64,000 nt of DNA from Mesorhizobium sp. M3A.F.Ca.ET.080.04.2.1 (GTDB taxonomy: Bacteria; Pseudomonadota; Alphaproteobacteria; Rhizobiales; Rhizobiaceae), in contig NZ_CP034451.1 in NCBI RefSeq assembly GCF_003952525.1, positions 5,742,501 to 5,806,500 on the forward strand, given 5' to 3'. Both the position numbers and the translations under genes were made by a program. Under the pieces are notes generated by a model. That model did not search any database. It had not been told where the DNA came from and worked only from the letters and a program-made list of their open reading frames with translations. Shown in pieces: positions 50,581-59,395 of the stretch (positions within the stretch are counted from its first letter, which is position 1; each line of letters opens with the position of its first letter).

Positions 50581-50859
50581 ATGGGATATGGCATCGACAT
50601 GACGGCAGCTAACGACGATCAGGAACCAGCGCGCAAGATCACGGTCTTCGGACGCGAGTTCACCATGCCGCGCTCGCGTGGCCTCAGGATTGCGTTGGGC
50701 ATGGTGCTGACCGTCGGCGGCATCTTGGGTTTCCTGCCGATTCTCGGCTTCTGGATGATCCCGCTGGGCCTGCTGGTGCTGTCCTACGAATTCGCGCTGG
50801 TGCGTCGTCACAGGCGGCGCTTCGTCGTCTGGTGGGAGCGCCGGCGGCGGCCGGACTGA
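50581..50859 (+). CDS. Small membrane protein (PGPGW-like)
   Basis: 92 residues (86 if the second ATG at 50599 is used). Two close hydrophobic segments ('LRIALGMVLTVGGILGFLPILGFWMIPLGLLVLSYEFALV') carry the pattern 'GILGFLPILGFWMIPLGLLVLS' typical of the small PGPGW transmembrane family, followed by a very basic Arg-rich tail ('RRHRRRFVVWWERRRRPD'). Function unknown. Confidence 0.75.
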   Translation: MGYGIDMTAANDDQEPARKITVFGREFTMPRSRGLRIALGMVLTVGGILGFLPILGFWMIPLGLLVLSYEFALVRRHRRRFVVWWERRRRPD

Positions 50860-51045
50860 GAGCTTGCCATTGCAAGCCCGGCCAACTCCGACGCAAGCTG
50901 CGACACCGCCGTCGAGATCGGCCACAAGGGATTGCGATTCTTACCTGTGATGACGCACGGGAAAGCGCCCGGAATGAATTTCCGGCGCTTGACGACCTTC
51001 CACCGCCACCATATTGAGTGCGCTCGGAACGCCGGGAGCGTATGG

Positions 51046-51119
51046 GGCCTCGTGGCGGAGTGGTTACGCAGAGGACTGCAAATCCTTGCACCCCGGTTCG
51101 ATTCCGGGCGAGGCCTCCA
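51046..51119 (+). tRNA. tRNA-Cys (GCA)
   Basis: Complete cloverleaf. The acceptor is GGCCTCG/CGAGGCC, the anticodon stem AGGA(C)/TCCT with GCA in the loop, the T loop TTCGATT, the discriminator T, and CCA is encoded. Confidence 0.95.
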
Positions 51120-51220
51120 GATGCCCGGGCTCCCGCGCCATCGCGCCGGGAGCGAGGTTCCAGTCGAATTGAGCCGCGTCCGGTCAGCGGATTGGGCGCG
51201 GGAAGCGGATTGGTTGGGAC

Positions 51221-51895
51221 ATGAGCGCTGATTTCTCCGAACGCCGCGTGAAGATGGTCGATGGCCAGGTCCGCACCACCGACGTCACCAGCGCGCCGCT
51301 CATCGAAGCCATGCTTTCGGTGCCGCGCGAAGCTTTCGTCGGCGCCGGTCAGCGCGATCTGGCCTATATCGACGAGGACATTCGCATTTCGGACGCCGCC
51401 AACGGCACCGGCGCCCGCTACCTGATGGAACCGTCGCCGCTGGCCAAGCTGCTGCAACTGGCTGAGATCGACGCAAGCGATTCGGTGCTCGATGTCGGAT
51501 GCGGCACCGGCTATTCGGCCGCTCTGCTGTCTCGAATAGCAAAATCGGTGGTTGCGCTGGAGAGCGATACGGCGCTGGCGGAGGCCGCGAGGTCGACGCT
51601 CGCAAGCCTCGGCTGCCTGAATGTGACGGTGGTGAACGGGCCGTTGCCGCAAGGGCATGCGGCCGGCGCCCCCTACGATGTCATATTCGTCGGCGGCAGC
51701 GTCCAGGAGGTCCCGGCGGAGCTTCTGAATCAATTGGCCGAGGATGGCCGCCTCGTCGCTGTCGAGGGACAGGGCAATTCCGGCGTGGCCCGTCTGTTCT
51801 TCAAAGCCGGAGGCGTTGTAACCGGGCGGCGGGCATTTAATGCGGCAATTAAGCCACTACCGGGGTTCGAACGTATCCATGCGTTCGAATTTTAA
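51221..51895 (+). CDS. Protein-L-isoaspartate O-methyltransferase family protein
   Basis: 224-residue SAM-dependent methyltransferase of the PCMT family: N-terminal 'RRVKMVDGQVRTTDVTSAPLIEAMLSVPREAFVG' and SAM motif I 'DSVLDVGCGTGYSAALLSRIAKSVVALESD'. The classical Pcm motif around the catalytic Thr/Ser ('GQTIS') is replaced ('NGTGARYLMEPSPLAKL'), so repair of isoaspartate is uncertain. In alphaproteobacteria this gene commonly lies upstream of a tolC homologue, as it does here. Confidence 0.87.
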   Translation: MSADFSERRVKMVDGQVRTTDVTSAPLIEAMLSVPREAFVGAGQRDLAYIDEDIRISDAANGTGARYLMEPSPLAKLLQLAEIDASDSVLDVGCGTGYSAALLSRIAKSVVALESDTALAEAARSTLASLGCLNVTVVNGPLPQGHAAGAPYDVIFVGGSVQEVPAELLNQLAEDGRLVAVEGQGNSGVARLFFKAGGVVTGRRAFNAAIKPLPGFERIHAFEF

Positions 51896-52082
51896 GCGAT
51901 TTTGCCTTGCAGCGAAGGCATTGTCATGATCGCTTTCACCTGAACAATCGTTGCTGATTTGGTTGCCGGGCGTATTTCGGGAGGCTGGTCAGCGGGGGAA
52001 CGATAAACAACGCGGCGCTGGCTGATCCAAACGGGTAGGCCGACGCGGCGTGGTTCCCATGCAAACGAATGAGGGAAATTAC

Positions 52083-53459
52083 GTGCCGTCTGTACGCAAA
52101 ACTGTCCTAGCAGCTATGCTCGTTTCCGCGACAGCGCTTTCGCCGTTGGCCGCATCGGCAGAAACCATCACCGGCGCGCTCGCCAAAGCCTATCAGTACA
52201 ATTCCCAGTTGAACTCGGCCCGGGCCGGCGTGCGCGTCACCGACGAAGGCGTGGCAATCGCCAAGTCGGGCTGGCGCCCGACCATCAGGGGCTCTGCCGA
52301 CGTCAATTATCAGAACACACGCGCCAGCGGCGCCAACTCGAAGCTGACCACGGGCAGCTTCGGCATCGTCATCAACCAGACGCTGTTCGACGGGTTTCAG
52401 ACCAGGAACAATGTCGCCGCCGCCGAATCGCAGGTGAAGGCCTCGGTCGAGAGCCTGCGCAACACCGAGGAGAACATCCTGTTCAACGCGGCCAGCGCGT
52501 ATATGGATGTGATCCGCGACCGCCAGATCGCGGTCTTGACGGAACAGAACCTGCAGTTCCTGACCGAGCAGGCGCGCGCCGCCCGCTCGCGCTTCGAGGT
52601 GGGCGAGGGCACGCGTACCGACGTGGCGCAGGCCGATGCCTCGCGCGCGACCGCCGTGGCGCAACTGAGCGCCGCGCGCGCGCAGGCGCTGGCGAGCGCG
52701 GCGACCTATCACCAGATCGTCGGTGATGAGCCGGGCAAGCTGAAGGCAGCGGCGCCGGTGGGCAGGCTGTTGCCGCCGAGCATCGACCAGGCCTTCGCCA
52801 TCGCCGCGGTCGAGCATCCGGCGATCCTGTCCACGCAGCACCTCGTCGACGCGGCGGCGTTCTCCGTGAAATCCTCGGAAGGGGCGCTCCTGCCGCAGCT
52901 TTCGGCCTCTGCCGGCATTTCGGAGGATTACCTGCACCGCGATCCAGGCATAGGAACGAACGGCGATTCGACTTCTGCCAATATCGGCGCGACGCTGACC
53001 ATTCCGATCTATTCGGGCGGCCGGACCTCGGCGATCGTGCGGCAGAACAAGGAATCGCTGAGCCAGGCCCGGATCGAAGTCGACGTCAGCCGCGACCAGG
53101 TGCGCCAGGCGGTGGCCTCGGCATGGACGCAATACATCGCCGCACGCCAAAGCGTGGATGCCAACCGGCAGGTGATCGCGGCCGCGCAGCTCGCCTTGAA
53201 CGGCGTCATCGAGGAGCGCAATGTGGGGCAGCGCACCACGCTCGACGTGCTCAACGCGCAGAACGCGGTGATCACCGCCAAGATCAACCAGGCCGGCTCC
53301 GAGCATGATGTGGTGGTGGCAAGCTATGCCATCCTGTCGGCGATCGGACGGCTGTCGGTCGAGCGGCTCGGCCTGGCGGTCACCAAGTACAGACCGGAAG
53401 AGCACTACAATGCCGTCAAGGACAAGTGGATCGGACTGCGCACGCCGGACGGCCGCTGA
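52083..53459 (+). CDS. tolC: TolC family outer membrane efflux protein
   Basis: 458 residues from a GTG start at 52083 behind GAGGGAA; ATGs at 52050 and 52059 are alternatives with weaker sites. A signal peptide ('RKTVLAAMLVSATALSPLAASA') precedes two outer-membrane-factor repeats with long helices ('AYQYNSQLNSARAGVRVTDEGVAIAKSGWRPTIRGSADVNYQ', 'IPIYSGGRTSAIVRQNKESLSQARIEVDVSRDQVRQAVASAWTQYIAARQSV'). It forms the outer-membrane exit duct for tripartite efflux and type I secretion. Rhizobial homologues serve RTX protein and drug export. Confidence 0.93.
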   Translation: MPSVRKTVLAAMLVSATALSPLAASAETITGALAKAYQYNSQLNSARAGVRVTDEGVAIAKSGWRPTIRGSADVNYQNTRASGANSKLTTGSFGIVINQTLFDGFQTRNNVAAAESQVKASVESLRNTEENILFNAASAYMDVIRDRQIAVLTEQNLQFLTEQARAARSRFEVGEGTRTDVAQADASRATAVAQLSAARAQALASAATYHQIVGDEPGKLKAAAPVGRLLPPSIDQAFAIAAVEHPAILSTQHLVDAAAFSVKSSEGALLPQLSASAGISEDYLHRDPGIGTNGDSTSANIGATLTIPIYSGGRTSAIVRQNKESLSQARIEVDVSRDQVRQAVASAWTQYIAARQSVDANRQVIAAAQLALNGVIEERNVGQRTTLDVLNAQNAVITAKINQAGSEHDVVVASYAILSAIGRLSVERLGLAVTKYRPEEHYNAVKDKWIGLRTPDGR

Positions 53460-53482
53460 TCCCTTCATTCGGGCTTGCAAAC

Positions 53483-53520
53483 AGCGCCGCGTATCAATGG
53501 ATGCGCGGCGCTTTTCTTTT
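53483..53520 (+). terminator. Rho-independent terminator of tolC-like gene
   Basis: AGCGCCGCG pairs with CGCGGCGCT (nine pairs) and is followed by TTTCTTTTG, 24 bases after the stop codon. Confidence 0.85.
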
Positions 53521-53687
53521 GTCTGTGTCGATAGGAGGCTCGCCGTCGAGCTAATCTGTTGAAATCCAACATGTCCTCAGTTTGGGGATTCTCGGATGAC
53601 GATCGGTCGGTTACGCTGTCGCCATGATTCGAATCCGGTCAGGCCGGAGCGAATCGACAATGGGTCACAAAGGCGGCGGATGTGACG

Positions 53688-54500
53688 ATGGCGACGGCAA
53701 GCAGCGCGCAGCGCGAACCTTCCATGGAAGAAATTCTGGCTTCCATCCGAAGGATCATCGAGGATAGCGACACCGGCCGCAAGCAGCCGGCCGATGCGGC
53801 TGAATTGCGCCAGGATCTGGCGCCACCGCCGACCCCGGTGCCGGTTCCCGAGATCGAGGCCTTCCGTTCCGAATTGCAGGCCGACGCCGCTCCTAAGAAG
53901 CCGGTGACGCTGGCGGAGGTTCAGGCCCAGCTCGCTGCGACCGATCCGGTCGTCGCCGTGGCGCCGCGGCCGGAACCGGCAAGGATGCCGCCCGCCCCAA
54001 CGACGCTCGCCGAGGTTGGTGCAAGGGTTGCCGCCCATCCTAGCGCATCCGTGGTCACGAACAGGCCAGCAGAGCCTCCGCAAAACGCAGACAGCATCGT
54101 GGCAGACTGGCGTCGCGACGTCGCCGCTATTGGTGGGAGCGCCGCCGCCGAGAAAACCCCGACGCCGGAAGCCGCACCGGAAGTGGAGATCGAGGACGAT
54201 GAGTTGCCGGAGCTGACGGCGGCCGAAACCGGCGCGTCAAGCAGCAGCGTATCGCGTGCGTCAGCAGATTCGTCATCGGTCCGCCCGTCAATTCTGTCCG
54301 AGCACACGGGCCGCCAGGTCGCCGCCGCCTTTGGTGAACTTTCAGACGCCTTCGCAAACCGCAGCAGGAAGAGCTTCGACGAAATGGCCGAGGAGATGCT
54401 GCGGCCGATGTTGCAGGACTGGCTCGACAACAATCTGCCGACGCTGGTCGAGCGGCTGGTGCGCGAAGAGATCGAGCGCGTGGCGCGCGGCGCGCAGTGA
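53688..54500 (+). CDS. popZ: DUF2497 / PopZ-like polar organizing protein
   Basis: 270 residues. A short conserved N-terminal helix 'REPSMEEILASIRRIIEDSD' and a conserved C-terminal helical module ('LSDAFANRSRKSFDEMAEEMLRPMLQDWLDNNLPTLVERLVREEIERVARG') flank a long Pro/Ala/Glu-rich disordered middle. This is the PopZ architecture. PopZ self-assembles at cell poles and anchors the chromosome-partition complex in alphaproteobacteria. The position upstream of valS and downstream of tolC is conserved in rhizobia. Confidence 0.87.
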   Translation: MATASSAQREPSMEEILASIRRIIEDSDTGRKQPADAAELRQDLAPPPTPVPVPEIEAFRSELQADAAPKKPVTLAEVQAQLAATDPVVAVAPRPEPARMPPAPTTLAEVGARVAAHPSASVVTNRPAEPPQNADSIVADWRRDVAAIGGSAAAEKTPTPEAAPEVEIEDDELPELTAAETGASSSSVSRASADSSSVRPSILSEHTGRQVAAAFGELSDAFANRSRKSFDEMAEEMLRPMLQDWLDNNLPTLVERLVREEIERVARGAQ

Positions 54501-54525
54501 CTTAGTCAGACCGTTCAAGGTGAAA

Positions 54526-54549
54526 GCGCCGCCTTCGGGCGGCGTTTTT
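54526..54549 (+). terminator. Rho-independent terminator of popZ-like gene
   Basis: CGCCGCC-TTCG-GGCGGCG stem with a stable tetraloop, followed by TTTTT, 26 bases after the stop codon. Confidence 0.92.
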
Positions 54550-54712
54550 GTTCTCGCCGGATGTGACGAACAGCTCTGTCGCGATAAGGCTGGGATTGCC
54601 GCCGCCCTCGGCAGGCCTATGTGAAAGAGCAGGCATCACCTGTCGCGATTGACTCGGCCAACAGCTTCCGATTTACACCGGACGCCTATCCCCGACAGCT
54701 CGGACTTCCCCC

Positions 54713-57496
54713 ATGCTTGAAAAAAACTACGACGCCAAGACCGTCGAGCCCAAGATCGCCAAAATCTGGGAGGAGGCCGACGCCTTTCGCGCCGGCGCCG
54801 GTTCGGAGGAGGGGGCGGAGGCCTTCACCATCGTCATCCCGCCGCCGAACGTCACCGGCTCGCTGCATATGGGCCATGCACTCAACAACACGCTTCAGGA
54901 CATATTGGTGCGCTTCGAGCGCATGCGCGGCAAGAACGTGCTTTGGCAGCCCGGCATGGATCACGCCGGCATCGCCACCCAAATGGTGGTCGAGCGCCAG
55001 CTCATGGAGAGGCAAATCCACCGCCGCGATCTCACCCGCGAAGAGTTCATCGAAAAGGTGTGGGAGTGGAAGGCTGAATCCGGTGGCGCGATCTTCAACC
55101 AGCTGAAGCGCCTCGGCGCCTCCGCCGACTGGTCGAGAGAGCGTTTCACCATGGACGAGGGCCTGTCCAGGGCGGTCCTGGAGGTGTTCGTCAGCCTTTA
55201 CAAGGAAGGGCTGATCTATAAGGACAAGCGCCTTGTGAACTGGGACCCCAAGCTGCTGACGGCTATCTCCGACCTCGAGGTCGAGCAGCACGAAGTCAAC
55301 GGCAACCTCTGGCATTTCCGCTATCCGGTCGAAGGCACGGTTTTCGATCCGGAAAACCCCAGGACTTTCATCACGGTGGCGACGACCCGTCCGGAAACCA
55401 TGCTCGGCGACACGGCGGTGGCCGTCCATCCGGATGATGAGCGCTTCCGCGATCTGGTCGGCAAGAACGTCATCCTGCCGATCGTCGGCCGCAAGATCCC
55501 GGTGGTCGCCGACGAATATTCGGACCCGGAGAAGGGCTCCGGTGCGGTCAAGATCACGCCGGCGCACGACTTCAACGACTTCGAAGTCGGCAAGCGCCAC
55601 AAGCTGCCGGCGATCAATATCCTGACCGTCGAGGCGACCATCAAGCTGAAGGACAACGAGGACTTTCTCGCCGGTCTTGAGCTGACGCCTGAGCGCCAGG
55701 CTGTCTGGGACGAACTCGACGGGCTTGACCGTTTCGCCGCGCGCAAGAAGGTCGTCGAACTGATGGAGGCCGGCGGCTTCGTGGAGAAGATCGAGCCGCA
55801 TCGCCACACTGTGCCGCATGGCGATCGCGGTGGCGTGCCGATCGAGCCGTTCCTGACCGACCAATGGTACGTCAACGCCGCGGAACTGGCCAAGCCGGCG
55901 ATTGCCTCAGTGCGCGAGGGCCGTACCAATTTCGTGCCGAAGAACTGGGAAAAAACCTATTTCGACTGGATGGAAAACATCCAGCCCTGGTGTATCTCGC
56001 GCCAGCTGTGGTGGGGCCACCAGATACCGGCTTGGTACGGGCCGGATGGCCGCGTCTTCGTCGAGAAGACCGAAGAAGAAGCGCTCGCCGCCGCGATCGA
56101 ATACTATCTGGCCTTGGAAGGGCCTTGGAAGGCCTGGGTCGAGGACAAGCTTGAGAATTTCAAGCCTGGCGAGATACTCACCCGCGACGAGGACGTGCTC
56201 GACACCTGGTTCTCTTCGGCGCTGTGGCCGTTCTCGACGCTCGGCTGGCCTGACCACACTCCGGAACTCAAGACCCACTACCAGACGGACGTACTGGTCA
56301 CCGGCTTCGACATCATTTTCTTCTGGGTGGCCCGCATGATGATGATGGGCCTGCATTTCATGGACGAGGAGCCGTTCCACACCGTTTATGTGCACGCGCT
56401 GGTGCGCGACAAGAACGGACAGAAGATGTCGAAGTCGAAAGGCAACGTCATCGATCCGCTCGACCTGATCGACGAGTACGGCGCGGATGCGTTACGCTTC
56501 ACACTGGCGGTGATGGCGGCGCAAGGACGCGACGTGAAGCTCGACCCGGCGCGCATCGCCGGCTACCGCAATTTCGGCACCAAGCTCTGGAACGCGACGC
56601 GCTTTGCCGAGATGAACGAGGTCGCGAGGAACGACGAGTTCTGGCTGCAGGACGCCAAGCTCGCGGTCAATCGCTGGATCCTGACCGAGCTGACGCGCGC
56701 GGCACGCGCGATCACCGAGGGCATCACCAGCTACCGCTTCAACGAGGCGGCAGGGGCCGCTTATCGCTTCGTCTGGAACCTATTCTGCGACTGGTATCTG
56801 GAACTGCTGAAGCCGGTGTTCATGGGCACCGACGAGGCGGCCAAGGCGGAAAGTCGGGCCTGCGTCGCCTTCGTGCTGGACGAGATCTACAAGCTGCTGC
56901 ATCCGATGATGCCGTTCATGACCGAGGAGCTTTGGGCGCAGACGGCGGGTGAGGGCATGGAGCGCGCCTCGCTGCTTTGTCATGCCGCATGGCCGTCGCC
57001 CGATTTCGAGGATGAGGAAGCGGCCGCCGACATTAATTGGCTGGTCGATCTCGTTTCCGGCATCCGCTCCGTGCGCTCCGAAATGAATGTGCCGCCGGCG
57101 GCGATCGCTCCTCTGACGGTGATCGGCGCCAACGCGCTGACCAGGGAGCGCCTGGAACACCATGCTTCGGCCATCAAGCGGTTGGCCCGCATCGGCGACA
57201 TCGCGCTGGCTGACGCGGCTCCCAGGGGTTCGGCGCAGATCGTGCTTAACGAGGCGACGGTCTGCCTGCCGCTCGGCAGCCTGATCGACCTGCAGGCGGA
57301 GGCTGCGCGGCTGCAGAAGGAACTGGCCAAGGTGACCGAAGAGATCGCGCGCCTGCACAAGAAGCTTTCCAACGAAAAGTTCGTCGCCAACGCTCCGGAA
57401 GAGGTCGTCGAGGCGGAGCGCGAAAAGCTGGCCGAATATCGTGACGCTCAAGAGAAGCTTTCGGTTGCGCTGACGAGGGTTCGCGACGCTGGCTGA
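54713..57496 (+). CDS. valS: Valyl-tRNA synthetase
   Basis: 927-residue class Ia synthetase. The HIGH motif is 'PPPNVTGSLHMGHALNNTLQD' (about residue 50) and KMSKS is 'QKMSKSKGNVIDPLDL' (about residue 570). The CP1 editing domain lies between them ('TTRPETMLGDTAVAVHPDDERF'). The C-terminal coiled coil ('AEAARLQKELAKVTEEIARLHKKLSNEKFVANAPEEVVEAEREKLAEY') is typical of ValS. It charges tRNA-Val and is essential. Confidence 0.98.
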   Translation: MLEKNYDAKTVEPKIAKIWEEADAFRAGAGSEEGAEAFTIVIPPPNVTGSLHMGHALNNTLQDILVRFERMRGKNVLWQPGMDHAGIATQMVVERQLMERQIHRRDLTREEFIEKVWEWKAESGGAIFNQLKRLGASADWSRERFTMDEGLSRAVLEVFVSLYKEGLIYKDKRLVNWDPKLLTAISDLEVEQHEVNGNLWHFRYPVEGTVFDPENPRTFITVATTRPETMLGDTAVAVHPDDERFRDLVGKNVILPIVGRKIPVVADEYSDPEKGSGAVKITPAHDFNDFEVGKRHKLPAINILTVEATIKLKDNEDFLAGLELTPERQAVWDELDGLDRFAARKKVVELMEAGGFVEKIEPHRHTVPHGDRGGVPIEPFLTDQWYVNAAELAKPAIASVREGRTNFVPKNWEKTYFDWMENIQPWCISRQLWWGHQIPAWYGPDGRVFVEKTEEEALAAAIEYYLALEGPWKAWVEDKLENFKPGEILTRDEDVLDTWFSSALWPFSTLGWPDHTPELKTHYQTDVLVTGFDIIFFWVARMMMMGLHFMDEEPFHTVYVHALVRDKNGQKMSKSKGNVIDPLDLIDEYGADALRFTLAVMAAQGRDVKLDPARIAGYRNFGTKLWNATRFAEMNEVARNDEFWLQDAKLAVNRWILTELTRAARAITEGITSYRFNEAAGAAYRFVWNLFCDWYLELLKPVFMGTDEAAKAESRACVAFVLDEIYKLLHPMMPFMTEELWAQTAGEGMERASLLCHAAWPSPDFEDEEAAADINWLVDLVSGIRSVRSEMNVPPAAIAPLTVIGANALTRERLEHHASAIKRLARIGDIALADAAPRGSAQIVLNEATVCLPLGSLIDLQAEAARLQKELAKVTEEIARLHKKLSNEKFVANAPEEVVEAEREKLAEYRDAQEKLSVALTRVRDAG

Positions 57497-57856
57497 GGGG
57501 CCAGATTCGCAGCTCTGCGAAGCATGGTTTCCGGTGCGTTAACTGCTTCGAAAACAGGCATGCCGTTGCGTAAATTTTGACGTAAACGGAAAGTTTCGCC
57601 CCATTGTTGCCTTAATGTAACAATGCGGCCCTTTTTCTCCAAAAAAGGGCAGTTTTGCGCGATTTTCAGGCGCATTTTCCGGATTTTTCCGGCCCTTCGC
57701 TGCGGAGCGAGCTGTTTTGGACCTCAATTCGGCGGCACGCACCATGGCGAGAATACGGGCTGTCAAGACGTACATGTACAGCTAGCGAATTCGTTGTTGC
57801 ACCGTTAACCCGAATTGGTTCTAGCTTGCCCCACTCGTGTTTCGGGGAGGGACTCC
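57497..57856. other. Intergenic region between valS and OmpP1/FadL-like gene
   Basis: 360 bases, more AT-rich than the genes around it, without a supported gene. It holds a terminator-like hairpin for valS (GCCCTTTTT/AAAAAGGGC at 57628-57650) and, just before it, an inverted repeat ATTGTT-N10-AACAAT at 57603-57624. Near the right end TTGCAC (57797-57802) lies 17 bases from TCTAGC (57820-57825), a weak candidate promoter for the porin-like gene. Confidence 0.5.
57628..57650 (+). terminator. Terminator-like hairpin downstream of valS
   Basis: GCCCTTTTT and AAAAAGGGC form a nine-pair stem, 131 bases after the valS stop. The T run is inside the stem rather than after it. Confidence 0.45.
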
Positions 57857-59104
57857 ATGACCATCTTGCGGCTCAAGGCTCTGGCGGGGGCAGGCTGCTT
57901 TTCTATTGCTCTGATCGGCGCGGCCATGCATCCGGCGCATGCCGGCGGCCTCGAACGCGGCGGCTACGACATCGACCTTTTGTTCGATCCGGCGCCCTTC
58001 GCGACCGAAGCCGAAGCGACTTACGTGATGCCCGATCGCAAGTTCAAGAACGCGGTGGATACCGATCCGCTTGATGGCAACGTTACCGCCCTTGGAAGCA
58101 CGGCCAAGGACAGTGAGAACTATTGGGTGCCGCGGATCGGCGTTAAGGCCCAGCTCGTCCCCGGCGTCGACTGCATGGTCGACTACTCCCAGCCGTGGGG
58201 GGCGCACACCTCTCCGGGCCTCTGGGCCGGCGCGCAGTCCAATATGGAAACGGACATCAAGAGCGACAACTACGCGGGCACCTGCTCGTACAAGATGGAC
58301 GTCGGCAAGGGTCAGCTTCGCTTCATCGGCGGTCTGTTCTATCAGGAAGTCTACGGCTTCAAGGAAAGCCTGGTGTCGCCGCTGGTGCCCAACTTCCAGG
58401 GTACTGGCCGGGTCGACCTTTCGAGCAGCGGCTGGGGTTGGCGCGCCGGCCTTGCCTATGAAATTCCTGACATCGCCCTGCGGGCAAGTCTCGTCTACAA
58501 TTCGAAAGTCAAGCTGGACAATATCTCGGGTACACTTGACCTGACCAATCTCGGACAGGGGATCACACAGATCTATGCCCCCACCGAATACATGCCGGAC
58601 ACGGTGGAACTGAAATTGCAGTCCGGCATCGCGCCCGGTTGGCTGGCCTTCGGTTCGATAAAGTGGGTCAACTGGAGCTTGCTGCAGAGCATCCCCATCT
58701 GCTCGCAGGCCTCGCAGGGTCTTGCCAATTGCACCACGGTCTCCCCGCTCCCGATCAGGCTGACGTCCCTCGACCTCATGTACCGCGACGGCTGGACGGT
58801 TTCGGGCGGTGTTGGCCACAAATTCAACGACCAGTGGGCGGCCGCCGGCCAACTCACCTGGGACCGCGGCACCTCGCATGGTTACGGCTCGCAGACTGAC
58901 ACCTGGACGCTCGGCGGCGGCGTTGCCTATACGCCGAAGCCGAACATCGAAATTCGCCTGGCCGGCGCAATCGGCGTCCTGACCAGCGGCCATTCCGGCA
59001 CGCTGACCGACGAGAACGGCTATGTGGCCGGCACCGACGTCAGCTATGACTTCGGCAACGATCTGGTCACGGCGATCTCGGGCGGCCTCAAGATCAAGTT
59101 CTAA
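57857..59104 (+). CDS. OmpP1/FadL family outer membrane transporter
   Basis: 415 residues from the ATG at 57857, behind a strong GGGAGGGA site. A signal peptide ('ALAGAGCFSIALIGAAMHPAHA') is followed by a beta-barrel of the FadL type ('LERGGYDIDLLFDPAPFATEAEATYVMPDRKFKN', 'LRASLVYNSKVKLDNISGTL', 'QSGIAPGWLAFGSIKWVNWSLLQSIPI', and a C-terminal 'SYDFGNDLVTAISGGLKIKF' ending in Phe). FadL proteins move long-chain fatty acids or other hydrophobic molecules across the outer membrane. Confidence 0.9.
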   Translation: MTILRLKALAGAGCFSIALIGAAMHPAHAGGLERGGYDIDLLFDPAPFATEAEATYVMPDRKFKNAVDTDPLDGNVTALGSTAKDSENYWVPRIGVKAQLVPGVDCMVDYSQPWGAHTSPGLWAGAQSNMETDIKSDNYAGTCSYKMDVGKGQLRFIGGLFYQEVYGFKESLVSPLVPNFQGTGRVDLSSSGWGWRAGLAYEIPDIALRASLVYNSKVKLDNISGTLDLTNLGQGITQIYAPTEYMPDTVELKLQSGIAPGWLAFGSIKWVNWSLLQSIPICSQASQGLANCTTVSPLPIRLTSLDLMYRDGWTVSGGVGHKFNDQWAAAGQLTWDRGTSHGYGSQTDTWTLGGGVAYTPKPNIEIRLAGAIGVLTSGHSGTLTDENGYVAGTDVSYDFGNDLVTAISGGLKIKF

Positions 59105-59122
59105 GAGTCTGAAAATTTAGAG

Positions 59123-59151
59123 AAAAAGGCCGGGCATGCCCGGCCTTTTTT
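59123..59151 (+). terminator. Rho-independent terminator of FadL-like gene
   Basis: GGCCGGGC-AT-GCCCGGCC hairpin flanked by AAAAA and TTTTTT, 20 bases after the stop codon; the symmetric flanks would allow use on both strands. Confidence 0.92.
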
Positions 59152-59395
59152 CTTGCACGCCGCAACCCTTGATCGAGCAGCGCATCCCGGATGTTGCAGA
59201 TTCGCGTCACAATGGGCGCCGGATACTATTGTGACGTTTTAGCAACAGTTTATGAACGACCCTTGCGCTAAAGGTCAGGCCGAGGAAACTGCCCATTTCC
59301 CGCCATAAACCCGGAGCAACGCAGATATGTCTCGGGATGCGTGCCAGGATGGCCAGGCGACGGGGCAGGCCGCGGGGTGTGCGGCAAGGACGAGT

